A DNA stretch of 64,000 nucleotides from Oceanirhabdus sp942490885 (GCA_942490885.1 CALNYT010000002.1:620001-684000); one strand, 5' to 3'. Shown: positions 53,125-62,844, counted from the first letter of the stretch. A program made the numbers and translations. Notes: generated from the sequence alone by a model not told the origin.

Positions 53125-56100
53125 ATGAAAAATCTAAGGAAATTTAGTATTATAATGTTGTTTTTGTTTTCTTTTGTAACATTTACTACTCCTATTACAA
53201 ATGTTTTAGCAGAAGAAAACACAAAGGTAACAGAAAAAAATGAAGTAACAGAATATAAAGTAGGACAAGTTTATGATGGATTTAAGCTTGTAAAAGAAGA
53301 AGAGTTAAAGGCGTATAATGCTGTAGGTAGATTGTTTGTTCATGAAAAAAGTGGAGCAACTGTTTTTCAGTTCAAAAATACTGATCCTAACAAATTCTTT
53401 GCTGTATCATTCAAAACACCAATAGACAATGATAAAGGTACACCACATGTATTCGAACATGCATTATTAACTGGTGGATCAAAAAAATATCCAATAAAAC
53501 AATTGGTATTCAAAATTATGAATGGTTCTGTAGCGAACTACATGAATGGTTTAACTTACTATGATAGAACTGTATATCCATTCTCAACTGTAGATGAAGA
53601 AGAGTTCAAAAATTTAATGGATGTTTATTTAGATATGGCATTCAATGCAGAGATTAAGTCATCAGAGAATATTTTTAAAGAAGAAGCATGGCATTATGAG
53701 CTAGAAAGCGAAGAAGACACTTTAGAGGCTAAGGGTGTAGTTCTTAGTGAAATGAAAGGTAATGCTAGTAATTCTCTTAGAAAATTAATTTTAGGAATTA
53801 ATAGAAGTCTTTTCCCAGATACTACTTATAACTATAATTCAGGTGGAGACCCTAAACATATTCCAGAATTAACATATGAAGAAGTTGTTAAATTCTATGA
53901 TGATTATTACAAACCATCAAATAGCTTAATCTTTATTTATGGAGATACACCAATAGAAGACAAGTTAGCACACATAAATTCAGAGTTTTTTAAAGACATT
54001 CAAAACAAAGAAAAAAAAGTAGTTATTAAGACTCAAAAACCTTATACTGAGAAAAAGGAATATTCAGAGGACTATGGAGTTGCAAAAGGACAACCAGCAG
54101 AGAATTTAGATTATATTGCTCTTAACTACGTTTTAGGAGATGCAAATAGCTTAGATAATTTATATGGAGCTTATTTGTTTAATCTTTTAGAAGTAGGAAA
54201 TATTAATTCCAATTTCCAAAAGAAGATGATAGAAGCAGGATTTAGCAATGTTATAGGGAATCCATCTTTCACACAAGCACAAGCAGTATATTCTTTTATA
54301 GCTATTAATACTGATCATGCTAAAAAGGATTTATTTGAGAAAACAGTAAGAGAGGCTTTAGAAGAGATAGTAAAAGAAGGAATAGATGAAGAATTATTAG
54401 AATCTACAATTAATAATTTCAGCTTACAAGAGAAATTAGGAAAATCTTATACTCAATCTACTGGTCAGAGTATGTTTGAAGTAGCTTCAAGAGTATTTAC
54501 ATATGATGGTAACATTTTTGAATATTTTAATGGAGAAGAAGAAGTCCTTAATAAGGTTAAAGAAGCTGTAGAGACAAAATATTTTGAAAAATTTATAGAA
54601 GATAAAATACTTAATAATAAGTATAGTTCATTGGTTACGCTTAATGCTGTACCAGGATTAAATGAAAAAGATTTAGAAGAAGAAGCTGAAAAGTTAAATA
54701 AATATAAAGAATCATTAAGTGATAATGAAATAAAATCACTTATAAAAGAATATGAAGAATTAACTACTTGGAGAAATACAAATGAATCTAAAGAAATATT
54801 AGATAGATTACCACTTTTAGATACAAAAACAATGAAACCACAGGTTAATATTGCTTCAACTGAAATTAAGAGAATAGATGGAGTTAAGGTTTTATATCAT
54901 CCAATAAATACTAATGGAACAAATAATATAAAACTAATATTTAATACAAATTCAATAGAGCAAGATAAAATTCAGTATATAAAGCTTCTTTCAAGCATTC
55001 TTGGAGGATTAGATACTGAAAACTATAAAAATAATGAGATTGTTAATAGTATATTGAAATATACTGATGGTATCGGTTATTCCGCTCATATTATTGGTGG
55101 AGATCATAAAAATACTTATGAACCAGTATTCCAAGTTTCAACTAAATCACTTAATGAAAATATGGACAAGACTTTAGAGTTAATAAGAGAAGTAATTCTT
55201 AATGCAAACTTTAATGATAAAGAAAAATTAAGAAATCTTATAACACAAACAAAAACATCTATAGAAATGCAATTAGATAACAACTTATTAAATTATGCAA
55301 TTTCAAAGAATTTCTTAAGAGATTCTAGTGCAGCAGCATATGATGAAGAAATTTCAGGTGTAAAATATTATGAGTTTATTAATGATTTGAGTACAAACTT
55401 TGACGAAAAATACTCTGAAATCGCAGGAAATTTAAAGGATGTTTATCAAAATATTATTGATACAAATAGTCTTACTGTTTCTGCAACAATTGAAGAAAAG
55501 GACTATGCAGTTTTTGAGAAAAACATAAAAGACTTTATTGAGAATATTGAAAGTGATAGATTAGTTTTCAAAAAGTTAGCACCACATAAAATGCCTAGAC
55601 AAGATAAAAAGCGTCAAAACTATGTTTTTGATAATGAAGATAAGGACATGGCTTTTGTTGCACAATCATTAGTTAACTATAATGTATTAAGCTTTAACAG
55701 CAAGGATTTAGGATATAACCTAGATTCTAATAATAAGGTAATTAATGCCATTGTAAATGATTTCTTGTTTAATTCTCATAGAGTTAAAGGAAAGGCTTAC
55801 GGAGCATTTATGATTGCAAGTGATAAGGGTACTATTTCATTTGCAACATATAGAGATCCAAGATTAAAGGATTCTTTTGAGGATTTTAAAGGATTGCCTG
55901 AATATCTTAGAAATACAGAAAACTATGCAGCGCTATTAAATCAATATAAATTAGATTCACTTAAAAAATTCTATACACCAAAATCTGTTTATGATTTAGC
56001 AAATGAAGCAGATGGAATGTACTTTGCTGGTTTAAGTGAGATTGATTTATTAAAAGAATTAGACGAAATCCTTAATATGACTGTAGAAGATGTACAAGCT

Positions 56101-56217
56101 TACGCTGACTTATTTGAAGCAGGAATCGAAAAGGGAAGAATTACAACTGTAGGTGGTAATGACAGTATAGAACAAGATAAAGATTTATTTGAAGAAGTTA
56201 AAAATTTATTTAACTAG
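53125..56217 (+). CDS. Secreted M16 (insulinase/PreP-like) metalloprotease
   Basis: This 1030-aa protein has a signal peptide (ending NVLAEE) and the inverted zinc motif HVFEH near residues 109-113, with GGSKKYPIKQLVFKIMNGS and KEEAWHYELE (further catalytic and zinc Glu residues) downstream. The full length of about 1000 residues holds four M16 domains joined by a hinge, as in PreP and falcilysin. Most PreP relatives act on peptides; an exported one would digest extracellular peptides. The start is ATG 53125 after AAGGAGG. Confidence 0.9.
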   Translation: MKNLRKFSIIMLFLFSFVTFTTPITNVLAEENTKVTEKNEVTEYKVGQVYDGFKLVKEEELKAYNAVGRLFVHEKSGATVFQFKNTDPNKFFAVSFKTPIDNDKGTPHVFEHALLTGGSKKYPIKQLVFKIMNGSVANYMNGLTYYDRTVYPFSTVDEEEFKNLMDVYLDMAFNAEIKSSENIFKEEAWHYELESEEDTLEAKGVVLSEMKGNASNSLRKLILGINRSLFPDTTYNYNSGGDPKHIPELTYEEVVKFYDDYYKPSNSLIFIYGDTPIEDKLAHINSEFFKDIQNKEKKVVIKTQKPYTEKKEYSEDYGVAKGQPAENLDYIALNYVLGDANSLDNLYGAYLFNLLEVGNINSNFQKKMIEAGFSNVIGNPSFTQAQAVYSFIAINTDHAKKDLFEKTVREALEEIVKEGIDEELLESTINNFSLQEKLGKSYTQSTGQSMFEVASRVFTYDGNIFEYFNGEEEVLNKVKEAVETKYFEKFIEDKILNNKYSSLVTLNAVPGLNEKDLEEEAEKLNKYKESLSDNEIKSLIKEYEELTTWRNTNESKEILDRLPLLDTKTMKPQVNIASTEIKRIDGVKVLYHPINTNGTNNIKLIFNTNSIEQDKIQYIKLLSSILGGLDTENYKNNEIVNSILKYTDGIGYSAHIIGGDHKNTYEPVFQVSTKSLNENMDKTLELIREVILNANFNDKEKLRNLITQTKTSIEMQLDNNLLNYAISKNFLRDSSAAAYDEEISGVKYYEFINDLSTNFDEKYSEIAGNLKDVYQNIIDTNSLTVSATIEEKDYAVFEKNIKDFIENIESDRLVFKKLAPHKMPRQDKKRQNYVFDNEDKDMAFVAQSLVNYNVLSFNSKDLGYNLDSNNKVINAIVNDFLFNSHRVKGKAYGAFMIASDKGTISFATYRDPRLKDSFEDFKGLPEYLRNTENYAALLNQYKLDSLKKFYTPKSVYDLANEADGMYFAGLSEIDLLKELDEILNMTVEDVQAYADLFEAGIEKGRITTVGGNDSIEQDKDLFEEVKNLFN

Positions 56218-56394
56218 AAAATTCCAACATTTACTTACTATTGTTTTGTCAATGTTTTTTGTAAAACGTTCATCAGCAACATATAACTGACCTAATCCCT
56301 TAAATATTTCTAGTGTGCAATCATAATAGTGGAGAGTTCTAACGCTTTTGCCGGCAAGCTTAGCTACTTCATTTACTGTAATCATTTTTTTCAC
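56206..56394 (-). pseudogene. MerR/TipA-type regulator with internal deletion
   Basis: The first 25 codons encode the MerR helix-turn-helix start ITVNEVAKLAGKSVRTLHYY. They are followed directly by GLGQLYVADERFTKNIDK, which in TipA-like regulators lies near the C-terminus of the effector domain. About 180 residues are missing between the two, so the 62-residue frame is a deletion derivative. The last 12 bp overlap the 3' end of the M16 gene. Confidence 0.75.
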
Positions 56395-56668
56395 TTCATT
56401 ATCACCTCAATGTTGACTATAAGCTATTACGTTCCGTTAGAGTCAATACTATTTGAACAAAACAAATCATAAAATCTATAATAACGGTGTAATACTTGGT
56501 ATGTGATTATTTGTTAAGAAGCAGTTACAAATATAAAGTGAGGTTTCCAATTTAATGGTTTTTAACCATCAAGTTAATATTGTTATGGTATTCCCAATGA
56601 AATATAATATGCTCATGCTAAAAATCAATACGTTGAAGTAAAGTAAATTTCAATTTAAAAACTTAAAA
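56395..56668. other. Gene-free interval
   Basis: AT-rich sequence with no supported gene between the broken MerR gene and two repeat copies. Only a TTTAATGG-TTTTTAA-CCAT type short hairpin (about 56550-56570) is noticeable. Confidence 0.4.
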
Positions 56669-56773
56669 TATAGAGATTCCATAGTTAAACTTTATTTATA
56701 CATATCTCAAAATCGCAGAGCTTCAATGAGTTTTGAGTATGTATAAGTTTAGTTTTAACTTGGAATCTCTATA
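56669..56773. repeat. MITE-like repeat, copy 4 (105 bp)
   Basis: Perfect ends TATAGAGATTCCA and TGGAATCTCTATA with long inner arms (TATACATATCTCAAAA / GTTTTGAGTATGTATAA). This short form lacks the extra block of the 130-bp copies. It shares TATA with copy 5. Confidence 0.9.
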
Positions 56774-56876
56774 TAGAGATTCCAACTCAAATCTTTATTT
56801 ATACGTGTCCATAACTCATTGATACGCTGAGATTTTGGAACAAGTATAAATAAATTTTCGTACTGGAATCTCTATA
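56772..56876. repeat. MITE-like repeat, copy 5 (105 bp)
   Basis: Perfect ends TATAGAGATTCCA and TGGAATCTCTATA. Its sequence differs from copy 4 inside (ACGTGTCCATAACTCATTG, TTTTGGAACAAGTATAAAT). It begins in the end of copy 4, sharing TA-TA, which suggests nested insertion at a TA target. Confidence 0.9.
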
Positions 56877-56904
56877 ATTAGCAGAGCCGGAGGGGGAAAA
56901 GCCT

Positions 56905-57132
56905 ATGATGAAGAGAACTTTAAAAGGTGTTATTGCAGGAATAGCTTTAATGGTTGCTTTTCTTTCAACGAGTATAAATATTTTTGCTTTGGACAATAAT
57001 ATTAGGAATGATATAGAAACTCACAACATTATTATTAAAGAAAAAGATATTATCATAAGAAATGATTTTTCAATTAATGGAAATGTTAAAGTAAAAGAAG
57101 GATTAGATGTTATTCTTGAAAATATAAAGTAG
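56905..57132 (+). CDS. Small secreted protein of unknown function
   Basis: This 75-aa ORF (or 74 aa from the second ATG) follows GGAGGGGGAAAAG. It has a signal peptide, LKGVIAGIALMVAFLSTSIN ending near FALD, and a 45-residue hydrophilic mature part with alternating charged residues (IIIKEKDIIIRNDFSINGNV). It is monocistronic with its own terminator and follows two repeat copies. I recognise no family. Confidence 0.6.
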   Translation: MMKRTLKGVIAGIALMVAFLSTSINIFALDNNIRNDIETHNIIIKEKDIIIRNDFSINGNVKVKEGLDVILENIK

Positions 57133-57137
57133 TTAAA

Positions 57138-57182
57138 AAAAGTATGTTCTGCCCATTTAGATATGGGTAGAATATGCTTTTA
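57138..57182 (+). terminator. Terminator after the small secreted protein gene
   Basis: AAAAGTATGTTCT and AGAATATGCTTTT pair, with an inner CCCA/TGGG helix, followed by T residues. Confidence 0.75.
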
Positions 57183-57246
57183 CAATGTAATATATATTAA
57201 ATATGGCACATAGGTCTATTTAATATATGATGATGGCTGAGGGGGA

Positions 57247-57812
57247 TTAAAAACCTCCTGCGCCACCCCCACCACTATTTGCTGGTACAAATATGAAAGA
57301 GCCGGGCTGCCATGGAGAAACATAGAATTCTGAACCAAGCCATTTTTTACTGCTATTAAAAAATGTTCCAGATTTAAATCCAAACCAAGCGTTTGATGTA
57401 ATTGTTCTGTCTGCTTCATACCAATCACACATACGTCCATATTTATCATAATATCGTGATACTGTTGCTGTTTTTACAAATACATTTCTATTATTATATT
57501 GTTCCAAAGTAGCAACCCCACCATCAGGATTTGATTCTAAAGATATATTGCCCCATCCGTTGCCATTAGTAAAATCAAAATATCTATCATCAGTGCTGAA
57601 TTTAAAATATACTTGGTCACCTTTAGCGATTTTAATGCCATCAACGCCTTTAAAATTCTTATGATAAACTTGCACAGATATTCCTAGATCATCAGCTAAT
57701 AGTGGATATTGATTACCAATCCATGTTTCATACGTGATACCACGATTTTTAGCATTTTGTATATCCCCGCTTATTAAACTATAAAGATGTCCTTGAGAAA
57801 CTACGAAATAAT
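57247..57812 (-). pseudogene. 5'-truncated gene with Gly-rich C-terminus
   Basis: The minus-strand frame is open from about 57812 to 57247 but no ATG stands near its beginning and a stop precedes it; a GTG at 57675 would give 142 aa. The visible protein runs YYFVVSQGHLYSLISGDIQN, then GITYETWIGNQYPLLADDLG, a beta-rich region with RYFDFTNGNGWGNISLES, and ends GGGGAGGF. I do not recognise the family, and 5' sequence appears to be lost. It could instead be a short GTG-started gene. Confidence 0.5.
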
Positions 57813-58200
57813 AACAAGCTTATTAATGCTATAACTTATGCGAAATGAAACTTCAATATTCGGATTATTGCATAATTATATAATAAATGGAAAATGGGGG
57901 GGAATTACAAGATAAATAAGAAAAAATGTTGTAAAAAGTAAAAAATAGAATTAATTGATGTAATAGAAACAGATGAATGGAGTTTGGTTTTGTAAATCAA
58001 ATAATATCTTTTAAACTAAAACAAGGGAGTATTTCATATTAAAATGTCCTTAACAAAGGGTACATTTTAATAGGTATAATTATTTTATACCTATTATGTT
58101 CTTTAGTGAATAGTTATAAAATAGTTATAATATTTATAAAAGAATGATAGCTACATATATATAGTAAACTATAAGAAAAAGTAGAATGGAGAATAAAGGT
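57813..58200. other. Gene-free interval upstream of thpR
   Basis: No gene is supported. A hairpin AATAGGTATAA / TTATACCTATT lies near 58069-58095, with ACATTTT just before it. Confidence 0.45.
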
Positions 58201-58749
58201 ATGAGGATTTTTATAGGTATTCCACTGAGTCGTGAGTTAAAAGAATTTCTTATAAGAATACAAAGTGAATTAGATAATAATTGCAAGCAAGGAAGATTCA
58301 TAAAAAGTGACAACCTTCATATTACCCTTAACTTCCTTGGGGAATTAAATAACGGCAAAATAAAAGAAATAGAAAAAATAGCAAAAAATATTGTTGGTAA
58401 ATACGCAGCATTTTATATTGTAATTAAAGGAATCGGATTTTTTGAGAACAATAGTAAGCGGCTTTATTTCGCGAAGATTGAAAAGAATGATAAGCTAGTA
58501 AGACTACAGAAAGAATTGAGTAACGAGCTGAGTGAAATTGGATTACCTTCAGAAAGAAGAGCGTATAAACCTCATATAACGCTTGGAAGAAATATTGAGC
58601 TAGTAGAAGGTTATGAAAGAGAATCTATGGAAGAAAAATCTTTTCAAGAGGAAGTGAAAGAGGTAACTATATTTGAGAGTAAATTTTTAAAGAATGGAGT
58701 TGAATATGCAGAGGTATTTACGGAAAGAATGAGCGAGAGCAATTACTAG
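58201..58749 (+). CDS. thpR: RNA 2',3'-cyclic phosphodiesterase (2H family)
   Basis: This 182-aa cytoplasmic enzyme has the two catalytic HxTx motifs of the 2H phosphoesterases, NLHITLNFLG (near residue 40) and KPHITLGR (near 125), each followed by the expected beta strand. It opens 2',3'-cyclic phosphates on RNA and may ligate tRNA halves. I prefer ATG 58201, 9 bp after GGAG; ATG 58186 lacks a ribosome site. The C-terminal part runs into a GCGAG/CTCGC hairpin (58732-58765) without a T-tract. Confidence 0.9.
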   Translation: MRIFIGIPLSRELKEFLIRIQSELDNNCKQGRFIKSDNLHITLNFLGELNNGKIKEIEKIAKNIVGKYAAFYIVIKGIGFFENNSKRLYFAKIEKNDKLVRLQKELSNELSEIGLPSERRAYKPHITLGRNIELVEGYERESMEEKSFQEEVKEVTIFESKFLKNGVEYAEVFTERMSESNY

Positions 58750-58862
58750 TTAGTAATTGCTCGCAAAAGATGGGAATTGAATCTATTCAACATCCTTAAC
58801 AACCCTAACAAACAAAGTTGTTCCATGTACAGGATAGGATTCAGCTACAGCACTATCAAAAT

Positions 58863-59808
58863 CTATCTCAATGACATCTTTCTAATCTCATTCAACTCGT
58901 CCCCATCAAGAACTCCATGGTTATAAAGATATAAGAATTCTTCAGATACGCCACTATCGAATAAAAGTAGGTCATCAGTATTTATTGAGAGAGAAATGCC
59001 TTTATTAAATAGTTTTCTTATTGGGTGAGATTTTATATCACTCACTGCCCCTAATATGAAATTACTGCTTGGACAAACGTTTAAACCTAATATCTCGTTC
59101 TTTAATAAGATCCAATAAGTAGTCATCAGTGGAAGATCCAATACCATGTTGTACTTCAGCTAAATCTAATATCTCAATAGCTTTTCTAACATTCTCAGGT
59201 CCATTGAATTCGCCTGCATGACCTTTAAGCTTTAAGCCTTTATTTCTTGCATAAACATAATATTCTTTAAATCTTTCAAAGTCATCAAATGATTCATCTC
59301 CATATAAATCTATGGATTTGAATATTCCACTATCTATACATGGAACCAGCAGGTTATTCATTCTTTCTACATTTATACTTTTTGGCATTCCGATTTCAGG
59401 TCTTAAATCTATAATATCCTTATACTTGTCTTTTATTTTTATAATAGAATTGAAACATTCATGGTGGGTATTAAAGAAAGTTAACCAGCTGCAATCTATA
59501 CTAGGCTCAAGCAATTTAACCCCATCATCAATGGCTTCAAGTATAGTTGCCTCAATTAAAAATACCAAATCTTCACTAGTTTTTATATGTTTTGCTGATT
59601 CACCAAAGATATATTCGTCAAGTCCACGTATTCCATCCATTTTTTTTGGTGGAGGAACAACATTACCACCTGCCCATTTATTAAAGGTTGAGAAACGCAT
59701 ACCTAATCCACAATGATTATGGACATCTCCTTTCGAAACCTTTTTTAGTTTTGAAATATCACCTTCTATTAAGGCTTCTTTAAATAACTTTTCTTCCATT
59801 ATATCCAT
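58863..59808 (-). pseudogene. Adenosine deaminase-type gene with a frameshift
   Basis: The first frame (59808 to about 59085) shows the HxH zinc motif HNHCGLG, then KGHAGEF and VQHGIGSSTDDYLLD. Near 59080-59090, at a GGTTTAAAC run, the frame changes. The second frame continues LNVCPSSNFILGAVSDIKSH and SINTDDLLLFDSG, the family's C-terminal metal and Asp-Asp motifs. Joined, they give about 315 residues, the family length. One extra T in the run would explain the shift. Expression as an intact enzyme would need frameshifting or the base call may be wrong. Confidence 0.85.
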
Positions 59809-59975
59809 ATCTATACCCCTTCATAATGTAGTAATAGTTTATTTTGTATTATACAGTTGGTTTTGAGAAAAGTAAATGTTAGGTTTCTTTTCTTCAGGAA
59901 ATCTACCGTATTCTTTTGTGAAAACATATGAAGGAAGGAAATCTAGAATTTTTTTTTCACTGCAGAACTATTATT

Positions 59976-60233
59976 TTACTCATGTTTTAAAAATGCCTTC
60001 TTGAATTTAATTAATAAGTAGCCTATTCCACTACCAATGCCTAGTAAAATTGCCCAACCTAAAATCTCAAAAAATGCAAAATAATAAAAGTCGCGAAGTA
60101 GTATTAAAGTTAAAAGACTTAATACACAAATAATTTTAGTTTTTCTACTCATTTTTTTTATGAGATATTTTACTGATGCTATCTCACCTTTAATAATGCA
60201 TTTCCAATTTCTCTTACAACATTTCTCTTTCAT
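59976..60233 (-). CDS. Small membrane protein of unknown function
   Basis: This 85-aa protein has a basic, Cys-containing N-terminal part (KCCKRNWKCIIKGEIAS, KKMSRKTK) and two hydrophobic segments (IICVLSLLTLILL and FEILGWAILLGIGSGIGYLL). The ATG at 60233 follows GGGTGG by 8 bp; a GTG four codons earlier overlaps it. It is 46 bp downstream of the HAM1-like gene and may share its transcript. I recognise no family. Confidence 0.6.
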   Translation of the reverse strand: MKEKCCKRNWKCIIKGEIASVKYLIKKMSRKTKIICVLSLLTLILLRDFYYFAFFEILGWAILLGIGSGIGYLLIKFKKAFLKHE

Positions 60234-60279
60234 AAATACCGCCACCCTTCAAAATATATTTAAATGTTTATGAAAAAAA

Positions 60280-60837
60280 TTATTTTAGAATATAATTTTT
60301 GAATTTAGTCAAGATATCTCCCTTACTCCAGTAATCTATCATTTCTTCTTCAGGTATTTCAGAAATAGGTCGGTTAAAACCTTCAGGAATAAAAATCTGT
60401 TCAATCGAAGTTCCTGACTTTTTTTCTGGTTTTGTTGCCAATGTACCCTTAAAGGAACCAGTGAAAACAATAGGTTTTTCATTGGGTTTGCAATAAGCTA
60501 GACAATCTTTGATTATAACGTTACGATTAGTTTTACCTTTCATTAAATTCAAATAGTCTTCTGCAGAAAGCCATTCGTTTGTATATTTTATAAATGGTCC
60601 AGGAAAACCTTTTAAAGCCTCAATATAAAACCCCGCATCAGTTACGAATACAGGTTGATTAATTTCTTTACTTGCCCAAATAGCTGAGTACATAGCTACG
60701 TCTTCTACACTTTTACTTTGTATCTCAGGAGTATCTAAATTCTTTTGTGAAAGGATTATACCTGTTTCTTTAAAGACTTGAGACGCAACTTCAAATTTAA
60801 TATCATTACCTGTGATATAAACTAGTTTATTATTCAT
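60280..60837 (-). CDS. HAM1/RdgB-like non-canonical purine NTP pyrophosphatase
   Basis: This 185-aa protein has the ITPase-family N-terminus YITGNDIKFEVASQVF (T/SxNxxK) and the central Asp motif VFVTDAGFYIEALKGFPGPF. The C-terminal region is divergent: the usual SHR motif is absent and the protein ends EEEMIDYWSKGDILTKFKNY. It likely removes XTP/ITP from the nucleotide pool, but the divergence makes its substrate less sure. The start follows AAGAGGAGC. Confidence 0.85.
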   Translation of the reverse strand: MNNKLVYITGNDIKFEVASQVFKETGIILSQKNLDTPEIQSKSVEDVAMYSAIWASKEINQPVFVTDAGFYIEALKGFPGPFIKYTNEWLSAEDYLNLMKGKTNRNVIIKDCLAYCKPNEKPIVFTGSFKGTLATKPEKKSGTSIEQIFIPEGFNRPISEIPEEEMIDYWSKGDILTKFKNYILK

Positions 60838-61437
60838 AGTATGAAAGCTCCTCTTGATAATAATATAGTAAGGGATATATTATGTGTTGAATCGTTTTAT
60901 GTACATAATAATAGTATAATTGAAAATATTATACATCTAAAACAAGAAGAGTGCAAATTCAATTAATTTTAATCAAAAGAAAAAATGAATAATCATATAT
61001 ATGTTTATTCAATGTCAAGAATGTTTTAAATTAATAAATTAAAAAATACATAAGAAACTATATGTTTCTTTATGCACTTAAAGATTAACTGACCAGTATT
61101 AATATAAAAAAAATATAGCCTCTGTAGTACTGGAAAGTACTGGGGGGGCTATTGTATTTTATAATTGTAGTGGCAAAAAAAATATGATCCATATGTGGAC
61201 ATTTATGAGTAAACTGAGATTAGTTTTTAAATGATAACAATATTGATTTTTAATGAGGCAAAAAATTCATTTTTTATAAAAATCATATTATTAAAATTTG
61301 TGGTTATATTCAATAATATGGATGTTGAAATATTTGTGGTTTTATGATGTATATCTATTATTTTCAGAAAGGTAGTTAAATAAATACGACCCATTGTTTA
61401 GGTGATAATCAGTTTTTATCGAATAATGGAAAAAAAT
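60838..61437. other. Long gene-free interval between HAM1-like gene and atp operon
   Basis: No gene with a credible start is seen. It contains a hairpin of AAGAAAC/GTTTCTT near 61052-61073 and a stronger one at 61115-61152 (ATAGCC / GGCTAT with inner AGTACT / AGTACT) followed by TATTTT, which resembles the terminator of an unannotated plus-strand transcript. Confidence 0.5.
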
Positions 61438-61466
61438 TTGACTTTTGAATTTTATTGGAGTATATT
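61438..61466 (+). promoter_or_regulatory. Promoter of the atp operon
   Basis: TTGACT (61438-61443) and TATATT (61461-61466) are separated by exactly 17 bp, about 180 bp before the first atp gene. Confidence 0.75.
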
Positions 61467-61647
61467 TTATTGATGTGAGTGCAGAAGAACATGATTTTAG
61501 GGAAAAAAAGGTATTTTAGTACAAGCACTATGTAAATATTATTGTTTGAATCAGACAATAAATAAATTGAATTGAGTGGGAATATGGTGTTTGATAGTAT
61601 CTGAATTTATTTGGATTTAACTTATATGTGAATTTGGGGGTGATGCG

Positions 61648-62004
61648 TTGAACTATGAGTTGAGCAGTTTCCTAAAGAAGTTATTATTTTATGATTTGTT
61701 TTCAGGCTTAGGAGTTGGATTGATAGTATTGATATTTCAAGGGGAGTATTTTTTTCCTTTTGTAATTGGTTTGACTATAGCGATGATAAATTTAATCTAT
61801 AACGGTATTTCTACTTGGAATTCATTTAATAGCGAAGGACGAAAAAGAAATCTAAGTATTTTAGGAAAGTTTTTACGTATAGTTGTTGTTGCTTTTTTAG
61901 GATTATATACATATAGGTTTGGAGCCGGTGGTGTATTAGCCTATATAGGAGGATATACCTGCCAATTTATCGGTTTAATACTTTACGGTATAAATATTGA
62001 TTAG
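61648..62004 (+). CDS. atpI: ATP synthase subunit I (AtpI-like)
   Basis: This 118-aa membrane protein has four hydrophobic segments (LIVLIFQGEYFFPFVIGLTI, IVVVAFLGLYTYRFGAGGVL, YIGGYTCQFIGLILYGINID) and stands first in the atp operon, as subunit I does in Firmicutes. Subunit I helps assemble the c-ring. The TTG start follows GGGGGTGATG. It is 13 bp before the subunit a gene. Confidence 0.85.
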   Translation: MNYELSSFLKKLLFYDLFSGLGVGLIVLIFQGEYFFPFVIGLTIAMINLIYNGISTWNSFNSEGRKRNLSILGKFLRIVVVAFLGLYTYRFGAGGVLAYIGGYTCQFIGLILYGINID

Positions 62005-62017
62005 TGAGGCGAAGAAG

Positions 62018-62683
62018 ATGGAGAGTGAAGTATTATTTAGTATTTTTAATTTTGAAGTACCTTTAAGTTTATTTATTCAGTGGGTTGTAGTTTTTCTAGT
62101 AAGTTTTATAGCTATTTTAAGCACGAGAAGTTTAAAAAAGTTTCCTAAGAAGGGACAAGTAGTTGTAGAATTAATTGTAGAAAAAATAAACAATGCTGTA
62201 ACTGAAAATATGGGTAAGAGCCATAAAAAATATATACCATATATAGGTACGTTAATTATTTATTTAGGATGTTTGAATCTAATGGGACTATTTGGAATTA
62301 AACCTCCAACAATGGATTATAATGTTGCTTTAGGACTTGGTCTTATTAGTTTTGTAGTTATTCAAGCTAATGCGATTAAGAAAATAGGAATAATGAAGTA
62401 CTTTAAAGGTTATGCAGAGCCATTGCCTGTATTATTACCAATTAATATTGTTGAAAGAATTGTTTTTCCTTTTTCCTTAAGTTTGAGATTATTTGGTAAC
62501 ATTTTTGCTGCAACTTTAATAATGGAAATAGTTTATGAAGGGTTGGGAAGTATATTTCAACCAGCTATGTTACTAATACCAATACCACTACATGCCTATT
62601 TTGATTTATTCGATGGCACACTACAGATGGTGATATTTGTATTGTTAACTATGTTAAATATTAAAATGATTGAAGAACACTAA
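62018..62683 (+). CDS. atpB: F-type ATP synthase subunit a
   Basis: This 221-aa protein has five or six membrane helices and the essential Arg in LSLRLFGNIFAATLIME, near residue 160, with HAYFDLFDGTLQ in the last helices. The ATG at 62018 follows GAGGCG; a TTG at 61997 lies inside atpI. It forms the proton path at the c-ring interface. The short family N-terminus is normal for clostridia. Confidence 0.93.
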   Translation: MESEVLFSIFNFEVPLSLFIQWVVVFLVSFIAILSTRSLKKFPKKGQVVVELIVEKINNAVTENMGKSHKKYIPYIGTLIIYLGCLNLMGLFGIKPPTMDYNVALGLGLISFVVIQANAIKKIGIMKYFKGYAEPLPVLLPINIVERIVFPFSLSLRLFGNIFAATLIMEIVYEGLGSIFQPAMLLIPIPLHAYFDLFDGTLQMVIFVLLTMLNIKMIEEH

Positions 62684-62725
62684 ATTAGATATTAGATATT
62701 AGATATTAGATATTAGATATTAGAT
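62684..62725. repeat. Six tandem ATTAGAT heptamers between atpB and atpE
   Basis: Six exact copies of ATTAGAT span 42 bp directly after the atpB stop, followed by degenerate copies (ATGGTATTAGGTATC). It is a slippage-prone array in the 161-bp atpB-atpE gap. Confidence 0.95.
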
Positions 62726-62844
62726 ATGGTATTAGGTATCAGGTTTCGAGTAAGTGAGTTGTTGCTTTGCAATTTTTAACTATGTTTGGAATCGATACAT
62801 AAATATAAATATAATTATTAATTAACTATAAGGAGGAATATAAA

